From Thermosaccharophagus gerlachensis (lineage in GTDB: Bacteria > Armatimonadota > Fervidibacteria > Fervidibacterales > Thermosaccharophagaceae), in assembly GCA_041538025.1 (NCBI GenBank), contig JBGOEV010000016.1, positions 1 through 48,285 on the forward strand: a stretch of 48,285 bases of DNA, in the 5' to 3' direction. Positions 43,992 to 48,285 of the stretch are shown one piece after another. The notes beneath the pieces are model-generated. The model was not told the origin of the DNA, ran no database searches, and saw nothing but the letters and a program-made list of their open reading frames with translations. Position numbers and translations under genes: made by a program. Within the stretch, counting starts at the first letter, position 1; every line of letters begins with the position of its first letter.

Positions 43992-44252
43992 TTAAGAAGG
44001 TGTGGCGTAAACGCTCACCCTCGTTTTGCTCTTACCAACTCGCTCAAACTTAACATAGCCATCAATGAGCGCAAAGAGTGTGTCATCGCTTCCCCAACCG
44101 ACATTTGCCCCTGGCATAATCCTTGTGCCACGCTGGCGGACGAGCACTGAACCAGCTCTGACAAATTCACCACCGAATGCTTTTACGCCAAGCCTCTTTG
44201 AGTTGCTGTCACGACCGTTCCGAGTGCTCCCGCCACTCTTCTTATGTGCCAT
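43992..44252 (-). CDS. rpmA: 50S ribosomal protein L27
   Basis: 86 residues, the usual size. MAHKKSGGSTRNGRDSNSKR and the tail typical of bL27 are intact; its N-terminal tail reaches the peptidyl-transferase centre. There is no N-terminal extension of the type that is cleaved in Firmicutes. ATG 44252 has AGAGGTGA 6 bases before it and overlaps the end of rplU by 11 bases, indicating translational coupling. Confidence 0.98.
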   Translation of the reverse strand: MAHKKSGGSTRNGRDSNSKRLGVKAFGGEFVRAGSVLVRQRGTRIMPGANVGWGSDDTLFALIDGYVKFERVGKSKTRVSVYATPS

Positions 44253-44598
44253 CGTTGCTCACCTCTTGCTCACATGGAATGACGATGTCAATCACTTTAA
44301 CTTTCGTTAGCCATTGCCTATGCCCACGTTTCCTTCGGTAGCGTTTCTTAGGGCGATACTTAAAGACGATTATTTTCCGTCCTCGGTAATGGCTTAAAAC
44401 TTGCATCACAACCTTTGCACCCTCAACATATGGTGTGCCAACCCATGTTTTACCATCCGCCTTCAGTAGCAAAACATTTTGCAACTCAAATGTTTCGCCC
44501 TCTGGTAGATCAACTTTATCAACCTCAATATCAATGTTCGGCTCAACATGATATTGTCTCCCAAATGCTTCAACTATAGCGCTGACGCTCACTTTCAT
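44242..44598 (-). CDS. rplU: 50S ribosomal protein L21
   Basis: 118 residues, slightly long for bL21 (about 103) because of an N-terminal lead (MKVSVSAIVEAFGRQY) and a C-terminal acidic tail. The core YRPKKRYRRKRGHRQWLTKVKVIDI is diagnostic for the rRNA-binding end. ATG 44598 has AGGTG 2 bases upstream, unusually close; GTG 44592 is an alternative with better spacing. It heads the operon. A TATACT at 44714-44709 on the minus strand could be its -10 box, but no convincing -35 is visible. The 110-base leader is not structured enough to name as an autoregulatory site. Confidence 0.95.
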   Translation of the reverse strand: MKVSVSAIVEAFGRQYHVEPNIDIEVDKVDLPEGETFELQNVLLLKADGKTWVGTPYVEGAKVVMQVLSHYRGRKIIVFKYRPKKRYRRKRGHRQWLTKVKVIDIVIPCEQEVSNDGT

Positions 44599-44749
44599 TT
44601 CACCTCACAGTTCTATCCCATTAAGGCTGACCTCATCACTTGCGATTAGCCACTCTTTCGTGTGGGGCATAGTTGTCGGGCGACACCATCGTCTCAAAGC
44701 CTTTTAAAAGTATAGCGCACATAGCGTATTAAACACTCGTATAGTTAGC

Positions 44750-44778
44750 TTGCGTCTGCGATCCTGTCGCAGTAAAAT
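44750..44778 (+). promoter_or_regulatory. Promoter with palindromic operator in the spacer (URO-D operon)
   Basis: TTGCGT (44750-44755), exactly 17 bases, then TAAAAT (44773-44778). The whole spacer is the inverted repeat CTGCGA-tcctg-TCGCAG (44756-44772). A protein bound here would sit between the -35 and -10 boxes, the position used by repressors and by MerR-type twisting activators. The transcript would start near 44785 and meet the ribosome-binding site GAGGAGGTG at 44808. Confidence 0.6.
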
Positions 44779-44826
44779 TTTGTAAGTGTGTTGTGCTGTA
44801 TCAAAACGAGGAGGTGATTGATAGCG

Positions 44827-45933
44827 ATGCGCAAAACTACTATGAGCGCAAGGGAACGCTTTAAAGCAACTATGACGTTTGGTGAACCAGATAGGGTTTT
44901 TTACATGCCACATTGGTTCTGGAGCACAACGATTGAGCGTTGGCATACTGAAGGGCTGCCGAGAGATGTGCACATTGATGATTACTTTGGCTTTGATAGA
45001 TACCAAGTTGTGCCAATCAACCTTGGCTTACTGCCACCGTTTGAGCCAGAGATCTATTACGAAGATGACGAGTATCGCATCTACAGGCGCGGTGATGGTC
45101 AGATAGTTAAGGAATTTAAGCGCCGTCCAGAAGGGAGCATGCCCCAATGGCTTGATTATGCGCTCAAGAGCGAGGAAGATTGGGAGAGACAATTCAAGCC
45201 ACGCCTCAACCCAAACTCACCAGCACGCTACCCGCTTTGGTGGGATGATTATGTTCGCTCCGTCAGAGACAGAGATTATCCTCTTGGAATACATCTTGGC
45301 TCATACTACGGGTGGCTGAGGAACTGGATGGGCGTTGAGAACTTGAGCTACATGATGTATGACAACCCACAGCTCGTTGAAGAGATGTGCAACTACCTTG
45401 CTGACTTTGTTATCAAGACGGTTGAGAGAGCCCTTGAAGAGGTTAGACCAGACTTTGCGCTCATGTGGGAAGATATGGCTATGAAGTCTGGTCCACTTTG
45501 CTCGCCTGAACATTTCCGCAGGTTCATGCTACCATGCTACAAGAAGGTGACAAGCTTCGCACGCTCTTATGGCGTTGAAATAGTTTTGCTTGACAGCGAT
45601 GGACATGTTGACCCTCTTATACCACTTTGGCTTGAAGGCGGTGTAACAGGGGTTTACCCGTTTGAGAGAGCTGCAGGCGAAGACATAGTCGCTCTCAGGA
45701 AGCAGTATGGTAAGAAGTTAGTCATCATAGGTGGCGTTGATAAGCGTGTGCTCGCAAGGAACGAAGAGGAGATAAAACACCACTTGCTTGATGAGCTACA
45801 GTTGCCTTGGATGCTTTCGGAAGGTGGCTATGTGCCTTTCGTTGATCATGCAGTCCCGCCAGATGTGCCTTTGAAGAACTTCCAGTTCTATTGGGATATG
45901 GTGAGGAAGATTGCGGAAGGGGAGGTTGCATGA
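44827..45933 (+). CDS. Uroporphyrinogen-decarboxylase-family protein (MtaA-like), copy 1
   Basis: 368 residues from ATG 44827 (GAGGAGGTG 10 bases upstream; an upstream TTG at 44818 is too near that site). The URO-D barrel is recognised from SARERFKATMTFGEPDRV, WEDMAMKSGPLCSPEHFRRFMLP (from about 214) and the C-terminal VDHAVPPDVPLKNF. It is not HemE: the porphyrin-binding N-terminal Arg-rich motif is absent and no heme genes adjoin it. The family includes corrinoid-dependent methyltransferases; D258 and H260 in LLDSDGHVDP are candidate metal ligands. The reaction is unknown. It is first in an operon with a paralogue and an MtlD-like gene behind a palindromic promoter. Confidence 0.8.
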   Translation: MRKTTMSARERFKATMTFGEPDRVFYMPHWFWSTTIERWHTEGLPRDVHIDDYFGFDRYQVVPINLGLLPPFEPEIYYEDDEYRIYRRGDGQIVKEFKRRPEGSMPQWLDYALKSEEDWERQFKPRLNPNSPARYPLWWDDYVRSVRDRDYPLGIHLGSYYGWLRNWMGVENLSYMMYDNPQLVEEMCNYLADFVIKTVERALEEVRPDFALMWEDMAMKSGPLCSPEHFRRFMLPCYKKVTSFARSYGVEIVLLDSDGHVDPLIPLWLEGGVTGVYPFERAAGEDIVALRKQYGKKLVIIGGVDKRVLARNEEEIKHHLLDELQLPWMLSEGGYVPFVDHAVPPDVPLKNFQFYWDMVRKIAEGEVA

Positions 45934-45971
45934 TGCGCTCATGAAATTATGCAACTGGGGGTGATGAGTTA

Positions 45972-47036
45972 ATGGGTAGTAGGGAAAATTTCATCGGTGT
46001 GCTTAGGTTTGAGAAGGTTGGGGCGCTCTCGTTGCCGACCTTGTTTTGGCAAATACATGGTGAGGCAATAAGGAGATGGCAAAGGGAAGGGCTACCAAAA
46101 GATGTGCATGTTGTTGAGTATCTTGGGCTTGAGCGCGTTGAACTTATGCCTGTTAACATTGGCACTCTGCCACATTACGAGAGGGGAAGGCTTGAAGAAA
46201 TTGAAGAATGGCGCCTTAGCATGGACAGGGAATTCAAAGCCACGATAGGCAAGGAGATAGAAATCGTTGAGGAACAACCACCGATAAGGGAGAAGAAGGA
46301 TTGGGAGTGGTTTAAGACTTTGCTAAATCCGCACTCACCAGCACGCTACCCGCGCTTCTGGGATGACTACAAAAGGGTTGTCTCAGAGAGAACTTATGCT
46401 CTCGGCATATATGCTGGCTCACCACTTAGCTGGGTTGCTGAATGGATTGGGATTAGAGGCTTCTGCAAAGCACTGAATGAAGATAGGGGATGGCTCATGG
46501 AAATGATTGAGTGGCTGACTGACTTCATCATTGAGACGACAAAAAAAGCACTGAGCGATGTCAAGGTTGATTTTGCACTGCTGAACGAAGGGAGAGCTTA
46601 CAAGATTCTTTCAACGGTTGGCGATGAGGTAATAACATCACTGACGAGAAAGTCATACGAACGCCTCATTGGGCATTTAAGGGAACATGGTGTGGAGTTA
46701 ATCATAATGCACGCCATCGGGAACGTTGAGCCACTCTTGCAGACTTGGCTTGATGTCGGCATAAACGCTATATCACCAATACAAGTAGCATCAGGGATGG
46801 ATGTCATTTCGCTACGCAAGCGCTATGGGAAAAGCTTGGCACTCATAGGTGGGATAGATAGGGAAGCGCTCTCTTGGAGCAAAAGGGATATCACAGAAGA
46901 AGTGATGCACAAAGTTCCACAGCTCCTTGATGAAGGTGGATACATACCAGCACCAGATGGCGTTGTGAATGCAAACGTTCCGTGGGAGAACATGCGCTAC
47001 TGCCTACAGCTTCTACGTAGCATAGCCCAAACATGA
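45972..47036 (+). CDS. Uroporphyrinogen-decarboxylase-family protein, diverged copy 2
   Basis: 354 residues, clearly paralogous to the preceding gene. Shared frames include the N-terminal W(x)REGLPKDVHV, LNPHSPARYPRFWDDY (LNPNSPARYPLWWDDY in copy 1), and SGMDVISLRKRYGKSLALIGGIDR. The putative ligand segment DSDGHVDP of copy 1 is HAIGNVEP here, WEDMAMK is replaced by LNEGRAYK, and DHAVPPDVP becomes DGVVNANVP. The active site is therefore altered. Inferred: a different substrate, or a heterodimer partner of copy 1. ATG 45972 follows GGGGGTGA; the gap to copy 1 is 38 bp. Confidence 0.75.
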   Translation: MGSRENFIGVLRFEKVGALSLPTLFWQIHGEAIRRWQREGLPKDVHVVEYLGLERVELMPVNIGTLPHYERGRLEEIEEWRLSMDREFKATIGKEIEIVEEQPPIREKKDWEWFKTLLNPHSPARYPRFWDDYKRVVSERTYALGIYAGSPLSWVAEWIGIRGFCKALNEDRGWLMEMIEWLTDFIIETTKKALSDVKVDFALLNEGRAYKILSTVGDEVITSLTRKSYERLIGHLREHGVELIIMHAIGNVEPLLQTWLDVGINAISPIQVASGMDVISLRKRYGKSLALIGGIDREALSWSKRDITEEVMHKVPQLLDEGGYIPAPDGVVNANVPWENMRYCLQLLRSIAQT

Positions 47037-47069
47037 TAAAAACTGGTTGGCAAGAGGTGTTTAGGAAAT

Positions 47070-48263
47070 GTGAAACTGCTCCAGTTTGGGGCTGGAAATA
47101 TTGGGCGAGGTTTCATAGGGCAAATATTTTCTCACGCTGGCTATGAGGTCGTCTTCGTAGACATCAACGATGAGCTTATCAAACTCCTCAACGAACGCCG
47201 TTGCTATAAAGTTGAAGTGCGAGACGAAGAGCGCAGGATACTCTTAGTTGAAGGTGTTAGGGCAATTCATCTCAACGATGTGGATTCAGTTGTCCGAGAA
47301 CTTTGCGAATGCGATGTAGCTTCAACTGCTGTTGGCGTATCAGCGTTGCCATCGCTTTACCCAGTCATAGCCCTCGGATTGCTCAAGCGATGGGAGAGTG
47401 TAAAGAAGCCACTTGACATCATCATATGTGAGAACTTGCGCAATGCCTCATTACACTTCAAAGAAGGTTTGTTGAAGTATCTGCCAAACGACTTCCCAAT
47501 AGATGAGTTTGTTGGGCTCGTTGAAACGAGCATCGGAAGGATGATACCGATAATGCCAGAGGAAGTGAGGCGTGAAGACCCACTGCTCATTTACGCTGAG
47601 GCATACGACACGCTCATAGTTGATGGGCTTGCTTTCAAAAACGAGCTCCCAAAAGTCCCACAGATTGATCCAAAGAAAAACATCAAAGCGTATGTTGATA
47701 GGAAGCTCTTCATCCACAACCTCGGACATAGCGCAGTTGCCTACATGGCTTATGTAACTGACACGAACATAAAATACATCTGGAAGGCTATGGAGAACGA
47801 AGAGATAAGATCGGTAGCAAAAGAGGCAATGTGGGAGTCTGCGCTTTCACTCATCCGCGAATACCCGCAAGAGTTTGACGAAGAGAACCAACGCCAGCAC
47901 ATTGATGACTTGTTGCACAGGTTCTCAAACAAGTATCTCGGTGATTCCGTTTACAGGGTTGGGAGGGACATACAAAGGAAGATTGGAAGGGATGAAAGAA
48001 TCATTGGCGCTATCCTCCTTGACCTTAAGCACAATGTTGAACCAATGGCTACAACGAAGGTTTTGGCTGCAGCACTGCTCTTTCGCGCAACCGACGATGA
48101 AGGGAAGATGTATCCGAGCGATGAAGAATTCGTGCGCAAGTGGTATCCAAGAGGCGTTGAGATAATTCTAACTGAGTTGTGTGGCTTGGATGTAAACGAC
48201 GATGCTCAAAGACGCATCATTGAGCGTGTGCGTGACTTGCATGATAAGTTCGTGAGACATTAA
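47070..48263 (+). CDS. mtlD: Mannitol-1-phosphate 5-dehydrogenase-like protein
   Basis: 397 residues, long-chain polyol dehydrogenase family. The N-terminal NAD site LQFGAGNIGRGFIGQIF and the catalytic region DRKLFIHNLGHSAVAYMAY (Lys followed by NxGH) match MtlD closely. It should interconvert mannitol 1-phosphate (or a related sugar-alcohol phosphate) and fructose 6-phosphate with NAD. No PTS or mannitol-uptake genes are in view; the URO-D pair precedes it by 33 bp. Start GTG 47070 follows AGGTGTTTAGGAAAT, with AGGA 4 bases before it. The substrate assignment is less certain than the family. Confidence 0.85.
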   Translation: MKLLQFGAGNIGRGFIGQIFSHAGYEVVFVDINDELIKLLNERRCYKVEVRDEERRILLVEGVRAIHLNDVDSVVRELCECDVASTAVGVSALPSLYPVIALGLLKRWESVKKPLDIIICENLRNASLHFKEGLLKYLPNDFPIDEFVGLVETSIGRMIPIMPEEVRREDPLLIYAEAYDTLIVDGLAFKNELPKVPQIDPKKNIKAYVDRKLFIHNLGHSAVAYMAYVTDTNIKYIWKAMENEEIRSVAKEAMWESALSLIREYPQEFDEENQRQHIDDLLHRFSNKYLGDSVYRVGRDIQRKIGRDERIIGAILLDLKHNVEPMATTKVLAAALLFRATDDEGKMYPSDEEFVRKWYPRGVEIILTELCGLDVNDDAQRRIIERVRDLHDKFVRH

Positions 48264-48274
48264 CTCATATCCTC

Positions 48275-48285
48275 GGAGGCGATGA
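48275..48285 (+). other. Start of a further gene at the window edge
   Basis: GGAGG (48275-48279) and ATG at 48282-48284, 19 bases after the MtlD-like stop, indicate another gene of the same operon that continues outside the window. Its product cannot be identified. Confidence 0.6.

Noticed and set aside
44827..47036. Annotation of the URO-D pair as HemE (heme synthesis)
   Set aside because: The porphyrin-binding motifs are absent, there are two adjacent diverged copies and there are no heme genes nearby.

Overview
The window is a densely coded bacterial chromosome segment. By eye its base composition is mid-40s percent GC. It carries about 36 intact protein genes and one gene remnant. I found no tRNA, rRNA, CRISPR array, transposase or phage gene. 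Housekeeping genes (groEL, pyrF, rdgB, argS, nusB, rsmA, rluB, proBA, obgE, rpmA, rplU) are interleaved with secreted sugar-active or beta-propeller proteins, a DUF6785-type membrane protein, a GH29 fucosidase, a DUF5696-like TIM-barrel protein and a pair of uroporphyrinogen-decarboxylase-family paralogues. This mix resembles Armatimonadota (for example Fervidibacter-like hot-spring lineages) or neighbouring deep-branching heterotrophs. That placement is an inference from gene content and from memory of similar genomes, not a computed result.

Layout. 2-1390: a protein built of 12 near-identical helical repeats. 1391-2007: no intact gene; it holds an alcohol-dehydrogenase C-terminal remnant, a dispersed REP-like element and a hairpin. 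2008-10068 (minus): a probable three-gene operon of a giant secreted CBM9-like/propeller protein, a second secreted propeller and a polytopic DUF6785-type protein. 10357-11982 (minus): groEL with its own terminator and an imperfect CIRCE operator. 12192-12959 (minus): a LOG-family protein. 13223-16285 (plus): a conserved TIM-barrel-like protein and a secreted alpha-L-fucosidase. 16306-17046 (minus): pyrF, divergent from a six-gene plus operon (class V aminotransferase, rdgB, phosphoesterase, argS, PfkB kinase, transaldolase-like protein) ending at 23139.

23190-23573 (minus): a small secreted Pro/Gln-rich protein. 23777-31831 (plus): DsbD, a SpoU-family methyltransferase, an ABC-2 exporter pair, a TPR protein, NusB and a PEGA/TPR protein. 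31884-37125 (minus): rsmA, an AIR-synthase/HypE-like protein, rluB, a MutL(GlmL)-like ASKHA protein and a secreted protein made of five 33-residue repeats. 37349-40069 (plus): a large secreted TIM-barrel protein. 40086-44598 (minus): rplU-rpmA-obgE-proB-proA. 44827-48263 (plus): two URO-D-family genes and a mannitol-1-phosphate-dehydrogenase-like gene behind a promoter whose spacer is a perfect inverted repeat. A further gene begins at the right edge.

The strongest leads for something undescribed are the 33-residue tandem-repeat protein, the CBM9/propeller/DUF6785 gene set, the diverged URO-D pair with its palindromic promoter, and the transaldolase-like protein lacking its Schiff-base lysine. 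Several starts were moved downstream of the longest open frame where a Shine-Dalgarno sequence decides the start; each case is stated in its entry.
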